From: a virus
Reading direction: 5' to 3' (one strand)
Length of the DNA stretch: 21,920 nucleotides
Virus record (IMG/VR): IMGVR_UViG_3300031772_009615
Span: 1-21,920 of that record
A model generated the notes under the pieces. That model was not told the DNA's origin. It searched no databases and saw nothing but the letters and a program-made list of their open reading frames with translations. Of this stretch, positions 1 through 7,949 are shown piece by piece (within the stretch, counting starts at the first letter, position 1; each line of letters begins with the position of its first letter). Both the position numbers and the translations under genes were made by a program.

Positions 1-1899
1 CGCCTTGCTCAGGATATCCCACGTTCCTCTTGACGATTCGGCGATCTGGCGCTGAAAATCTGTCTGCTGATATTGCTGGTCCAGAAGCGCACCGAATTTG
101 TCATCGTTCAACGATTCCATCTTCGCCGTCGACCTCGTTACCAAATCCAGGAAATTCCCCGTCATGAGGTTGACGATGATCTGGCTGTTGTCCTTGATCA
201 TCTTCAGCCAGTAGGTGACGTCTGTCTGCTTCTGCGGGCCTTTCAATAATTCGATGACTCCGGTGATACCGCTGACGATCGAGCCGATGGAACCAAGAGA
301 GGAAAGAAGTCCTGAAGCAATTCCCCCGGCACTCTTACCGAGATCGCCCGCCACGCTCGCCACTCCCCCTAACGCCTCTTTGCCCTCCTTGGCGATATTG
401 GAGAAAAGCCCCTTGAACATACCCAGGACTTTGTCGGCGACCATCTCTCCAATCATCCGGAAGAAGGCCTCCTTCACGTTGTCAAAGGCTTCGTTGAAAT
501 ATTTCTTGAAATTGATCCCATGCTCAAAGAACTTACCGTCAGCAAAATTCAGGCCTTTGCAAATATCGCCGATGAGACCGGACGCGCTATCGCCGAATCC
601 TGCAGCGACGTCGTTATAGAGACCATCGAAATATCCCTTGGTTTCGGTCGTAGTCGTCTTGGCCGTCTTCGGGATAAGGCCCATCTGCTTGCAAACAAAA
701 TCCGCCAGCCTGCCTTCCCTCTCCATCGCGGGCAGCACGGTATCCGTGATCTTGGCGCTGTATTCCCCCATCGCCCACTTCAAAGCCTTGCTCATTTCAT
801 AATGCTTGGCTTCGGTATCTACCAGTTTGACCGTCGCCGTTCTCAGCTGGTCATGTTTCTTGCCGACTTCATCAACAGCCGGCTTTAGCGCCTCGGCTTG
901 TTTCTTGTGCTCTTCGAGGACTTTCCCGAACTCGTGGCCAGCCGCCCGGGCGCGCTCCTGCGCGGCCCTTAGTTTTTCCAGGGCCTCCTCGTATTCCTTG
1001 TTCGCCTTCTTCGCACCGAATAGCGAATCCTCAACGCTTTTAATCCCGCCGACAAGTTTCCCTAGCCAACCGATGACGGTTTTTATTTCTTCAACAACCG
1101 CACTGAGCCAGAGCTTGAAGTCGTCGGATTCAGCCAGCTTATTCACTTCTTCCGTCAGCTTCTTGATCCCGTTCTTCACGTCTTCGTTTTGGATGATCGC
1201 GCCGCCGACTGTCTCCTCGACCTCGTCCCAGGCGTTGTTGAGCTGTGAAAGGCTTCCGGAAAAAGTGTTCGTATCAGCCTGGGCCCGGGCGTAGAACCCG
1301 GAGAGCTTCTCAAGCAGTTGGGCCTGCTTCTCACTCTTCGGGAGGTTCTCGTCGACCTTGATACCGTAGCGGCCGAGCGTTTCCGTACTTCCCGCCATCG
1401 CCTTGGCAACAAGAGTCGCCGCACTCTCCAGGTCCATCTTGAAAACCGAGGCCATGCCTATCGCGCCTCGAGTCGCCTTATCGATCCCCTCTCTATCCAG
1501 GTTTGTGAGTTGGATCAGCAGGGCCTGAGCGCCCTGGATGGCGTCGTCCTCGTAGATGGTCTGTTTTTGGAGCTCGGAGGAGTATTTCTTGAAATGGTCG
1601 AGGAGCGGTTCGACGGAGCGGCCGGTGATATCCAAGGCAGCCGCCAGGTTATTCTCGGCTGTCTCCGCTTCCATCGCGGCCGTGATCGAGTCTTTCACAA
1701 AGTTCGTGAGGAGGCTTATTCCCTTTTTCAGCGCATCGGCCGCCAGCTCCCCGAGTGCGAATTGCTGCCAGAGAGAACCTAAGGATTTATGGGTCTCGTC
1801 CCCCCTTCCTTTCAGCTTGTCGATTTCATCCCCGAGCGGCTTGATCTCTTTCAACGCCCCCGAGGCGTCCATCGTGACGATGTACTTGATATCAGCCAT
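1..1899 (-). CDS. Tape measure protein, N-terminal part (runs off the window)
   Basis: The reading frame opens at ATG 1899 and stays open for 633 codons to base 1, so the protein is cut by the window edge. The N-terminus (MADIKYIVTMDASGALKEIK) and the stretch AMAGSTETLGRYGI are typical of the N-terminal part of siphovirus tape measure proteins, which set tail length and sit inside the tail tube. The chain is helical and charged in the middle. Around residues 505-550 there is a long glycine/serine/alanine-rich hydrophobic stretch, as expected for a protein that later meets the host membrane. The start overlaps the end of the chaperone GT frame by 8 bases and has only a modest upstream site (AAGAGA). 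The place directly after the G/GT genes is the standard one for this gene. The family call is firm; the C-terminal half is unseen. Confidence 0.88.
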   Translation of the reverse strand, partial: MADIKYIVTMDASGALKEIKPLGDEIDKLKGRGDETHKSLGSLWQQFALGELAADALKKGISLLTNFVKDSITAAMEAETAENNLAAALDITGRSVEPLLDHFKKYSSELQKQTIYEDDAIQGAQALLIQLTNLDREGIDKATRGAIGMASVFKMDLESAATLVAKAMAGSTETLGRYGIKVDENLPKSEKQAQLLEKLSGFYARAQADTNTFSGSLSQLNNAWDEVEETVGGAIIQNEDVKNGIKKLTEEVNKLAESDDFKLWLSAVVEEIKTVIGWLGKLVGGIKSVEDSLFGAKKANKEYEEALEKLRAAQERARAAGHEFGKVLEEHKKQAEALKPAVDEVGKKHDQLRTATVKLVDTEAKHYEMSKALKWAMGEYSAKITDTVLPAMEREGRLADFVCKQMGLIPKTAKTTTTETKGYFDGLYNDVAAGFGDSASGLIGDICKGLNFADGKFFEHGINFKKYFNEAFDNVKEAFFRMIGEMVADKVLGMFKGLFSNIAKEGKEALGGVASVAGDLGKSAGGIASGLLSSLGSIGSIVSGITGVIELLKGPQKQTDVTYWLKMIKDNSQIIVNLMTGNFLDLVTRSTAKMESLNDDKFGALLDQQYQQTDFQRQIAESSRGTWDILSKA

Positions 1900-2547
1900 T
1901 GTTCTTTGTCTCTTCTTTCGCCTTCCTCATCTGCAAGGTGAGAATCGTCTGATGGATCGTATTGAGCTTGAGCAGGAAGATCTTCTTGCTAGCTCCAACC
2001 AGTCCGGACTCGTCGATCAGAGAAACCATGAGATTGAAGTCCTTAACGAAGGGCGTCGCATAGGACAGGTACCAGTCGAGTGCCATCTCATCGGCCTCCG
2101 TCAGCGCCGGCGGGTTCTGAGCCGGGTGATCTCCCTCGCCTACCGTCTCCCAGTCCGTGACGTCGCGCCACTCCCTATACCAGGAGAGGTAGGCTTTCAG
2201 TTTCCCAGGAAATTCTCGACGTCCCTTGCAAAATCGACGATGCGCCGGCCCACCAGGACAACCTTGGGCTCATCTTCCAGAGTCTTCGCTTTGATCCGCG
2301 TCACGAACCGGAGATACTTCTTCTTGTTCTCTGGAGTGCAGGGCAGCTTCTCGCCGCCGTCCTCGAGGTTCCAATCCTCGATGAGCTCGCCGACCAGGTC
2401 GATGACCTCTTCGGAGTTTTCCCGGTCTTCCAACTTCACAGAGAAATCCAAGGGCATGGGCCGGATCTTGAATTTCAGTACGCCGACTTTCTCGTCCCTC
2501 GGCTGGACCTCCAGCCACATAGTTTCTTTCAGCTTCTTGACATCCAC
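1892..2547 (-). CDS. Tail assembly chaperone GT, -1 frameshift product of G
   Basis: This is a joined reading of two frames, not a single open frame. Translation starts at GTG 2547 in the G frame, slips -1 at GGGAAAC (2206 to 2200) and continues from base 2200 to the stop at 1892. The second frame is open for 38 codons before its first ATG (2086), and those codons encode a plausible protein (LKAYLSWYREWRDVTDWETV...), which would be odd for a non-coding gap. The predicted product is 218 residues: 116 from G and 102 from T. In lambda-like phages G and GT bind tape measure and tail tube proteins during tail assembly and are absent from the virion. The role rests on position between tail tube and tape measure and on the frameshift layout; sequence similarity to G or T was not tested. 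Confidence 0.78.
2197..2547 (-). CDS. Tail assembly chaperone G (unshifted product)
   Basis: This is a 116-residue acidic and basic mixed protein with no membrane segment. The start is GTG at 2547 with AAGGAG about 10 bases upstream; a nearby ATG (2543) is out of frame. The stop TGA (2199 to 2197) follows directly after the GGGAAAC heptamer, so normal termination gives G and -1 slippage gives GT. It lies just downstream of the tail tube gene and upstream of the tape measure gene, the conserved place of the chaperone pair in long-tailed phages. The family is recognised by context and by the frameshift signal rather than by a residue motif. Confidence 0.78.
   Translation of the reverse strand: MDVKKLKETMWLEVQPRDEKVGVLKFKIRPMPLDFSVKLEDRENSEEVIDLVGELIEDWNLEDGGEKLPCTPENKKKYLRFVTRIKAKTLEDEPKVVLVGRRIVDFARDVENFLGN
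2200..2206 (-). promoter_or_regulatory. Programmed -1 ribosomal frameshift slippery site
   Basis: The minus strand reads G GGA AAC in the G frame, which fits the X XXY YYZ rule for tandem -1 slippage. The stop TGA follows at once. Lambda uses the closely related G GGA AAG at the same place. A short possible stem (CUCUC paired with GGGAG, one wobble) lies about 12 bases downstream and might stimulate slippage, but it is weak. Confidence 0.8.
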
Positions 2548-2560
2548 GGTTCACGCTCCT

Positions 2561-3604
2561 TTATGCCAGGTAGTCCGCTATCGCCTTGTTCATCAGTTCG
2601 ATGTATTGCCGGGTATGGGCCATCCCCGTCGGATTCGCGGCGGCTTCCTCGGCCTGGAACTCGTACTGCAGCGGGAACGTCTCGCCTTTTTCGTGGGGGT
2701 CGCTGATCATACGCAGACGGGGAAAGAAAAGGCTGAGCCTGTAAGCGTAGGTGCTGGCGATGATCGAACCGGTAAACTCGATCAGCATCTTTTGATAGGC
2801 CTCGGCCTGGAAGATGTCGTCGAAGTACTCGGCGTTCGCCGTGTCGGTCCTGGGGATCTTGATCTTGACCGTGATCAAACCCGGGCCCGTTTCCTCGGGC
2901 TCGATGATCGAGTCGCCGATGATATGGGCATCCAACGGCCGCGAAAAGTTGACATCGATCTCGGACGCCAAGAGTGCTATCTCAGCCGCTACGTCTGTTC
3001 CGCCCTGGGCGTTCATCTTGACGATCCCTTGGGCCGCCCGGATCCGGTTGTGCCTGTCGGCATATGTCAGAGCGTCCATCTCTGTGGCGGTATTCGTCGC
3101 GCCGTCGATCAACACCTTGTTCCCGCGCAAAGAGAGCTTGCCCTTGAGGAGCCCGTCGGCGTAGTTGAGTGAAAACGCCGTCGGCTTGGCGCTTGGGACC
3201 TCGACGATCTTCCCGGGCCGTTCAGCTGCGAACGTGGCGAATTTCCCTGAAACATTGTCGGCCCACTGAAGCGTATGCAGGTAGGCGGCGGTCGCGCCTT
3301 GCTGAACGGGAACTCCAGCCGTGCCGAAAAGCAGCGCCAAGAGGATCCCCAGGGCCCCCGGGTCGTAGCGCATATCGAAGCCAAGCGAGAAATCAACGGC
3401 CGCATGAGGGCCGATATCTCCGCCAAGCACGAACGGGGTGTCGTGCTCGATTGCGGGCTTGTAATCCCGCTTGCTCACCAGGCCGTCGATGTCGGTGATG
3501 AGCATCCCGAATCCGGCGCCGAGCTGGACGGCCGTACCCCATTCTGAGGCTTTCTTCGCCCCGGCCGCGTAGAACCGTTTCTGTGGAACAGTGGGGGTTG
3601 TCAT
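2561..3604 (-). CDS. Major tail tube protein
   Basis: This 347-residue protein starts at ATG 3604 with AAGGAGG placed well upstream, inside the end of the preceding 27-codon ORF. It is beta-rich in appearance, with many short hydrophobic strands (LSLRGNKVLIDG, INVNFSRP-like segments, LITVKIKIPRT), and has no signal peptide or membrane segment. Its position between the tail-terminator candidate and the G/GT chaperones is where the major tail tube gene sits in siphoviruses, and its length is in the upper range for such proteins. The virion tube would be built from stacked hexamers of this protein around the tape measure. The call comes mainly from gene order and general character; no diagnostic motif was recognised. 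Confidence 0.7.
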   Translation of the reverse strand: MTTPTVPQKRFYAAGAKKASEWGTAVQLGAGFGMLITDIDGLVSKRDYKPAIEHDTPFVLGGDIGPHAAVDFSLGFDMRYDPGALGILLALLFGTAGVPVQQGATAAYLHTLQWADNVSGKFATFAAERPGKIVEVPSAKPTAFSLNYADGLLKGKLSLRGNKVLIDGATNTATEMDALTYADRHNRIRAAQGIVKMNAQGGTDVAAEIALLASEIDVNFSRPLDAHIIGDSIIEPEETGPGLITVKIKIPRTDTANAEYFDDIFQAEAYQKMLIEFTGSIIASTYAYRLSLFFPRLRMISDPHEKGETFPLQYEFQAEEAAANPTGMAHTRQYIELMNKAIADYLA

Positions 3605-3605
3605 A

Positions 3606-3689
3606 TCAGTCCTCCTTCACTTTCGATTTCTTGGCTCCGTCGGCCCACCAGGAGGCCGCGCGCCAAATGAATATTGCGTTTTCGCTCAT
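3606..3689 (-). CDS. 27-residue ORF between tail terminator and tail tube
   Basis: A short frame encodes MSENAIFIWRAASWWADGAK followed by KSKVKED. It starts at ATG 3689 with a GGAGG eight bases upstream and ends one base before the tail tube start. It fills a gap that would otherwise be about 100 bases in a tightly packed operon. The peptide has three tryptophans and a basic C-terminal end. Its last codons contain the ribosome binding site of the tail tube gene, so its translation may be coupled to that gene. It could be a real small protein or only a leader ORF. I do not recognise a family. Confidence 0.5.
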   Translation of the reverse strand: MSENAIFIWRAASWWADGAKKSKVKED

Positions 3690-3706
3690 GCTTTTTACCT
3701 CCAATC

Positions 3707-4186
3707 TCAGAGCTCTCCGAAGTCGCCGCTGATGACACAGCGAATTTTCTGATCAAAAAATCCGAACCCTTCAAGGCTCAAATATCCATCGTCCGTCTCG
3801 GGCGGTTCGTCGATCCGGACCTGAACGGCCAGGGCTCCGAGCGTCCCTGCGTTTGGGGAAATCGAGTCGTCGTTGATTGCCTTCCGAATGTCCCGGATCG
3901 AGCGTTCCAGCTTCGTCACGGTGTCCAGGTTGTCCTGGACAATCCCTTTGACGGACACATAGAATGTCTCGTCGTATTGCATCTCCCCGGCATAGGCAAT
4001 CTCGCCGCCTGAGCTCGAGAAGACCATGTAGGTCGGAAATTTCGTGCATTCAGACCAGTGCTTGAACCGCTTGGCGACCTCCCCCGGCGTATACCAGAAG
4101 TCGGATCCTGCCAGGATCCCCTGCAGGACTGAAACGATTCGATTGATGACCTGAAGGCGTTTCGACTCGGCAGCCGGGTTTGCCAT
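3707..4186 (-). CDS. Putative tail terminator / tail completion protein
   Basis: This 159-residue protein starts at ATG 4186 behind AGGAGG. The N-terminus is helical (AAESKRLQVINRIVSVLQGIL), followed by mixed alpha/beta segments such as TYMVFSSSGGEI and ETFYVSVKGIVQ. Size and fold outline resemble the small proteins (lambda gpU type and relatives) that close the tail tube or join it to the head. It follows a gp10-like gene and precedes the tail tube gene, which is the usual order in HK97-type operons. The role is inferred from position; a neck protein of another kind is possible. Confidence 0.55.
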   Translation of the reverse strand: MANPAAESKRLQVINRIVSVLQGILAGSDFWYTPGEVAKRFKHWSECTKFPTYMVFSSSGGEIAYAGEMQYDETFYVSVKGIVQDNLDTVTKLERSIRDIRKAINDDSISPNAGTLGALAVQVRIDEPPETDDGYLSLEGFGFFDQKIRCVISGDFGEL

Positions 4187-4187
4187 G

Positions 4188-4802
4188 CTACATGCCTCCT
4201 GATGCCCCGGGCCCGATCTTCTCAGCCGCCATTTTCGCGGCCTGGTTGTATATGCTCGGACCGCTCAGCAAGTCCTTAAGGACGGGGACCATGTTGGCCA
4301 GCGGCACAGAGAACCAGCCGGATGGAGGGATCTGCACTTTGTCCTTGAGCAGGAACATCGGCTTCAGCCTCCCTTTCCCGTCGCGTCGACAGAGAAGCAT
4401 GGTCCCTCGCTTGGTTTTGATGAAGAAAAGGTCGGGGAAATTCCTTGGGACACCCTTGACGCCGGCAAGCGGTATCGCCAGGGCCTTAGCCCGCCTCGGC
4501 CGAATCTCGCCGCCCTGGTCCTGAATCCGGGCGTAAACGACGTCCTTTCCCGCTTCGAGCCCGGTTCCAAGAGTTACGGAATAAGTGTCTTCTCCCGCGC
4601 TCACGAGCATCCCGACATTACGGGCAAGTTGGCCGGTCTTTCTGCCGCGTCCGGATTTCTTCATCCCCGCGGCGGACCGCTTTAACGTCTTGAGAGTGTC
4701 GGCCGCCCACTTCGTGATCAGGTATTTCGTCGCCTTGGGGATAGTCTTTAAAGTCTGCGTCTTGAAGATCGCGCCCTTAAAATCCTGTTGAATCCCGCTC
4801 AC
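4188..4802 (-). CDS. HK97 gp10-like / virion morphogenesis (neck) protein
   Basis: This 204-residue protein starts at ATG 4802 and overlaps the upstream connector gene by four bases (ATGA). The section YARIQDQGGEIRPRRAKAL followed by AIPL resembles the conserved core of gp10/Mu gpG-like minor virion proteins, in which a Y/H-x-x-I-Q-x-G-G segment is followed by K-x-LAIP. The N-terminal half is basic and helical. Such proteins act at the head-tail joint or in tail completion. The gene order connector, gp10-like, tail terminator, tail tube supports the call. The exact role is not shown by sequence. Confidence 0.65.
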   Translation of the reverse strand: MSGIQQDFKGAIFKTQTLKTIPKATKYLITKWAADTLKTLKRSAAGMKKSGRGRKTGQLARNVGMLVSAGEDTYSVTLGTGLEAGKDVVYARIQDQGGEIRPRRAKALAIPLAGVKGVPRNFPDLFFIKTKRGTMLLCRRDGKGRLKPMFLLKDKVQIPPSGWFSVPLANMVPVLKDLLSGPSIYNQAAKMAAEKIGPGASGGM

Positions 4803-5374
4803 AGTCTCACCCTCCGGTACTTAGCGCAAACCGCGCGTACGGATTTCAGCAGATCCTGCTCGTCTGAAGCGGAGGATCCGTCGGGCATGGATCGCGAGGT
4901 TTCGCCCCAGGATTTCTTCTGCCCCCTCTGGAACTCAAACGCGACCTGCTTCATGCACTCGAGCTGCAGGTCCGCCGGCATGGTCGGCGTCTGTCCCGTG
5001 ATCGCGTACCCGGCCGTGCAGGTGATCTCTATCCCGCTCGGCGCCGTCGACCACTTCGCGCCATCTTTGGCCAGGATCCCTTCATCGGCATAGGAATAGA
5101 AATCTTCGTCCACAACCAGGGCGATTCCGTCCTCCTTGATAGAGGTTAGAGCCGTCACCGGCCAGGCAGGGAGAAACAGCATTGCCTTCCCATTCCCCGT
5201 AAGTTTCACCGCGGTATATGTGGCAGTCGCCAGGATCCGGCCGCACTCCTTGTCCATGCGCTGCGAGACGGCGTTGATAAGCGTCTCGAAAAGGGCCTGG
5301 CGAGAGTCATCCGACTCGCCGAAGTACGCCTTCATCTGAGCCCAAGTGACGATCGCGTTCGCGTTGAGGGCCAT
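4799..5374 (-). CDS. Head-tail connector, HK97 gp6-like
   Basis: This 191-residue protein starts at ATG 5374 with GAGG upstream. The first 60 residues are helical (TWAQMKAYFGESDDSRQALFETLINAVS) and are followed by a beta section with PAWPVTALTSIKEDG, a pattern common in gp6-like adaptors (the P-V-x-x-L-x-S-I segment). A C-terminal helix follows (PADLQLECMKQVAFEFQRG). Such proteins form a ring under the portal that seals the packaged head. It sits downstream of the capsid genes and upstream of the gp10-like gene, as expected. Confidence 0.72.
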   Translation of the reverse strand: MALNANAIVTWAQMKAYFGESDDSRQALFETLINAVSQRMDKECGRILATATYTAVKLTGNGKAMLFLPAWPVTALTSIKEDGIALVVDEDFYSYADEGILAKDGAKWSTAPSGIEITCTAGYAITGQTPTMPADLQLECMKQVAFEFQRGQKKSWGETSRSMPDGSSASDEQDLLKSVRAVCAKYRRVRL

Positions 5375-5377
5375 GTA

Positions 5378-5584
5378 TTACCTCGTGCGCTTCTTCCTGT
5401 GGGAGTCCTTGGATTCCTTCGTCTCGCTCGGTCCGTCCAGGCTTTTGTCCTGCTCGCAGCGCCTGGAACGCAGCCAGTCCTCTGCGAGGTCTTGTGGAAC
5501 ATCGTAGACCTTGCCCGCCTCAAAGAGCTTTTTGTTGATATGGTCCGGCGCAGCCCATCTGCTCTCAAACATTCGTACTCGCAT
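5378..5584 (-). CDS. Small hypothetical protein of the head-tail region
   Basis: This 68-residue protein is read from ATG 5584, which has AGGAGA four to five bases upstream. The frame could extend to an ATG at 5659, but that extension would translate a strong GC hairpin and has a poorer ribosome site, so the shorter form is preferred. The core FESRWAAPDHINKKLFEAGK followed by VYDVPQDLAEDWL resembles small proteins often found between the capsid and connector genes of phages; the tail is highly charged. No function is known. Confidence 0.6.
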   Translation of the reverse strand: MRVRMFESRWAAPDHINKKLFEAGKVYDVPQDLAEDWLRSRRCEQDKSLDGPSETKESKDSHRKKRTR

Positions 5585-5608
5585 GGAATCTCCTAACGTA
5601 GATGAGGA

Positions 5609-5628
5609 GGGAGGCCTTCCGGCCTCCC
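5609..5628 (-). other. GC-rich hairpin between head and connector genes
   Basis: GGGAGGCC and its exact complement are separated by four bases (perfect 8-bp stem; GGAA tetraloop in the minus-strand RNA). It lies in the gap between the head-surface gene and the 68-residue gene. No U-run follows on the minus strand. On the plus strand CCTTTTC follows, so it is not a typical terminator for the genes around it. It may be an mRNA processing or stability element. Confidence 0.55.
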
Positions 5629-5677
5629 CCTTTTCGATCTTGTAGATCTCAACTGGCATTGACCAGTCGCTTCCCTA

Positions 5678-6097
5678 TCAGCTCACGGGCGCGTGACGGG
5701 GGAATCCCTTGAGGACCAGCGCTGAGTACGGGAATCCATTGGTGTGGGTTCCCGTATGGTCGATGATCACGCGGATGTACCGCTTCTTCCCGATATAGCC
5801 GCGCTGGATGACCACCTCGTCCTCTGCCGCGGCATCGACCACGACGCCGTTGGCCCCGCCCAGGAGGTCGGCATCGGCGACGTCGGTGAACGCCGAATTG
5901 TCGTCCGATTCCTGGAACTTGACCGTAACGTAGACCGACCCGCTCAGGGTGTCCAAGGACGCTCCGAGATGGGCGACCATCAGGGCGCCCTCGAAGCCGG
6001 CGAGGTCGACGCCGACCCCCGTGCCCTCCGTGTCGTCGTTGCCGACGATGGGATCGATCGACTTGACCGCGAGAATGCTATTTTTGAGGTCTTTCAT
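5678..6097 (-). CDS. Putative head decoration / capsid-associated protein
   Basis: This 139-residue protein starts at ATG 6097 with an AAGGAGG six bases upstream and directly follows the major capsid gene. It is rich in short beta segments with Asp, Gly and Val (VYVTVKFQESDDNSAFTDV, KKRYIRVIIDHTG) and lacks a signal peptide. The layout suggests a compact beta-sandwich of the kind seen in many small virion proteins encoded beside the major capsid protein. Its strong ribosome site fits a protein made in large amounts. Decoration or stabilisation of the capsid is inference from place and character only. Confidence 0.5.
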   Translation of the reverse strand: MKDLKNSILAVKSIDPIVGNDDTEGTGVGVDLAGFEGALMVAHLGASLDTLSGSVYVTVKFQESDDNSAFTDVADADLLGGANGVVVDAAAEDEVVIQRGYIGKKRYIRVIIDHTGTHTNGFPYSALVLKGFPRHAPVS

Positions 6098-6107
6098 GAT
6101 GTCCTCC

Positions 6108-7247
6108 TTATGCCTTGATCTTGAGGAGCTTGATCGCCTCGGGCAGGACGACCTGGCCGTTGAACCGCTTGCGGGCCATGAAACCGATCTGGCCGAACTC
6201 GGCGTACTTCTCGACCAGCCTCTGGATCTCGATCTGGATGCGGTCCCCGATCAGGTATCCCCTTCTGAAATCGCCGTAAGCGACTTCGTACTGGTTATCG
6301 ACCAGGCCCGACGGCATGTCGACGCACTCGACGACCGGGTTGCCGAGGAGCGTTGCGGGCTGGTTGGCCTGGAGGCCGGGCTGCCAGATGTAGGCGTTCG
6401 TGGTGGCTTCCTTGAGCAGCCTGACGACCTTGACCGTCGCCCGCTTCATGAGCCAGGACGCATTGCGGGCGTAGCCTTCCTTGAGCGCGTACTGGACGCC
6501 GATCAGGTCGTCCGCGGCGATGGCGTTGGAGCCGGCGGTTGTCTCGCAGCCGGCGATGACCGTGGTGTTGATCAGGATGCCTTCAGCCTGGCCCACGCCG
6601 TTCCCCGTCAGGAATTCCGTGCCTTCCAAGACCGCGAATTGCTCGACGATCTCGGCCGCGATCTCGGCTTCGAGGTTGAACGCGGAGTCCTCGAGGTCCT
6701 GGCGGGACACCCTGACGAGGGCGTACGCTTCGGGAAGGGCCATCTCTTCCAAGCCGTACTTGAGCCCGGTCCGCTCGGTCCGCTCCGCGACTTCAGCCGT
6801 CCGGGCAGCGGAGAACTGGCCCGTTCTCTTGGGAACCTGGATGGTCCGGTTGACCGTCTCCCGAACCCTGGCCAGCTGCCGAATCGGCGAGATCTCGGTG
6901 ATCCCCTTGATGATCTCGCGGACGTAATCCGGCGGCCCCGAAAGAAAGCCCCCCGTGGTGTCGTCGCTGATGGTGAGGACCTTCCGCTCCTCGGGGCCCA
7001 GAATGCCCTTCCGGAGCCAGGTGCCGAACGCCTTCCGCTCGGCCGTGGATTTCTCCGTCCTCTCGTCCTTAGTGCCCGAGTCTCCGATAGGCGGCCGATT
7101 CATCTTCGTCTCGAGGGCGTCGAGCCGGGCCTCGATCTTCTCCTGAGCGGCCTTGAAGTCGCTCGCGGAGATCAGGCCCTTCTGCGATTCCTCGTATTTC
7201 TGCCGCAGCTCGGAAACCAACTGTTTGATTTCTTGGATGGGATCCAT
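6108..7247 (-). CDS. Major capsid protein, HK97 fold
   Basis: This 379-residue protein has the two-part layout of HK97-type capsid proteins. Residues 1 to about 60 form a charged coiled coil (the delta or scaffolding domain normally removed by the prohead protease). After that comes the capsid body with TTGGFLSGPPDYVREIIKGI, the P-domain helix region (EEMALPEAYALVRVSRQDLED), and the C-terminal segment with GDFRRGYLIGDR and FNGQVVLPEAIKLLKIK. These are characteristic of the phage_capsid family. It lies directly after the protease gene, as usual. The start is ATG 7247, three bases after the protease stop. Confidence 0.93.
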   Translation of the reverse strand: MDPIQEIKQLVSELRQKYEESQKGLISASDFKAAQEKIEARLDALETKMNRPPIGDSGTKDERTEKSTAERKAFGTWLRKGILGPEERKVLTISDDTTGGFLSGPPDYVREIIKGITEISPIRQLARVRETVNRTIQVPKRTGQFSAARTAEVAERTERTGLKYGLEEMALPEAYALVRVSRQDLEDSAFNLEAEIAAEIVEQFAVLEGTEFLTGNGVGQAEGILINTTVIAGCETTAGSNAIAADDLIGVQYALKEGYARNASWLMKRATVKVVRLLKEATTNAYIWQPGLQANQPATLLGNPVVECVDMPSGLVDNQYEVAYGDFRRGYLIGDRIQIEIQRLVEKYAEFGQIGFMARKRFNGQVVLPEAIKLLKIKA

Positions 7248-7249
7248 TT

Positions 7250-7939
7250 TCAGTTGACTCCTGTGTTTGAATTAAGCAGGGCTTTAAGCTCTGCTACGAC
7301 CTCCTTCAAGTGGATCGCGTCGTCCGGCTTGCTTGGGTCTATGTTCTGCGGCTCCGCCGGCGGAGTGGACTTCGCGTCCGGCTCCTTCCCGAGGAGTGCT
7401 TCCATTCGCTTGATCGTTTTCGATACCGTATCTTTTTGCTCATCGGTCAGACCGTCCTTCGCTTCGAACGCCATGACCTGGGCAAGGATGTCTTCCACGT
7501 TTTTCACCGCGGTCACTTGGGCCATCGGGTTTGCAGGGAAAGTCACCAGCGACACCTCCCAGAGCCGGATCTCCTTCAGGATCCGGATCTCCTTGTCGAA
7601 CTCCTTCTTGATTGCGTCGAATCCTATGGATAAGCCCTTGATCGCCCCTTGCTTGAGCAGAGCGTGGAGTTCCTTTGCCCGCTGGACAGCAAGGTTGAGC
7701 CAACCCTTGATCTTGAGCCCGATGCCGTCTTCCTCGCCCTCGAGGATCCCGACAGGCTGAGATGGGTCATGGAAGGCTAAGAGAGGAAACTGCTTCTGTT
7801 CGTCCAGGGTCTTGGCGAAAGCGCCGGCCATGACGATATCGCCGTAGAAATCCGCCACGCCGAATACGGACGCGTAGCCCTCGAAAGATCCGTCCTCTTT
7901 GACCTCTTTTAGCTCAAACCGGAACCCTTTCTTTTCCAT
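7250..7939 (-). CDS. Prohead maturation protease, HK97 family
   Basis: This 229-residue protein is read from ATG 7939, which has AGGAGG six bases upstream. The open frame continues further upstream but would overlap the portal gene. The family residues are visible: His57 in LLAFHDPSQPVG, Ser104 in IKGLSIGFD and Glu128 in LWEVSLVTFPANP, with spacing close to the HK97 His/Ser/Glu triad. The enzyme cleaves the capsid delta domain inside the prohead. The last 70 residues are charged and may act as a scaffold or self-cleavage region. The order portal, protease, capsid is canonical. Confidence 0.92.
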   Translation of the reverse strand: MEKKGFRFELKEVKEDGSFEGYASVFGVADFYGDIVMAGAFAKTLDEQKQFPLLAFHDPSQPVGILEGEEDGIGLKIKGWLNLAVQRAKELHALLKQGAIKGLSIGFDAIKKEFDKEIRILKEIRLWEVSLVTFPANPMAQVTAVKNVEDILAQVMAFEAKDGLTDEQKDTVSKTIKRMEALLGKEPDAKSTPPAEPQNIDPSKPDDAIHLKEVVAELKALLNSNTGVN

Positions 7940-7949
7940 ACCGATCCTC

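Noticed and set aside
1556-3172. Long plus-strand open frame of 538 codons
   Set aside because: It is antisense to tape measure, chaperone and tail tube genes, has no ribosome site and reads as low-complexity shadow sequence caused by codon bias in GC-rich DNA.
5949-7760. Long plus-strand open frame of 603 codons
   Set aside because: It lies opposite the major capsid and protease genes, is very rich in Leu, Asp, Arg and Gly in the way of shadow frames, and resembles no known protein.
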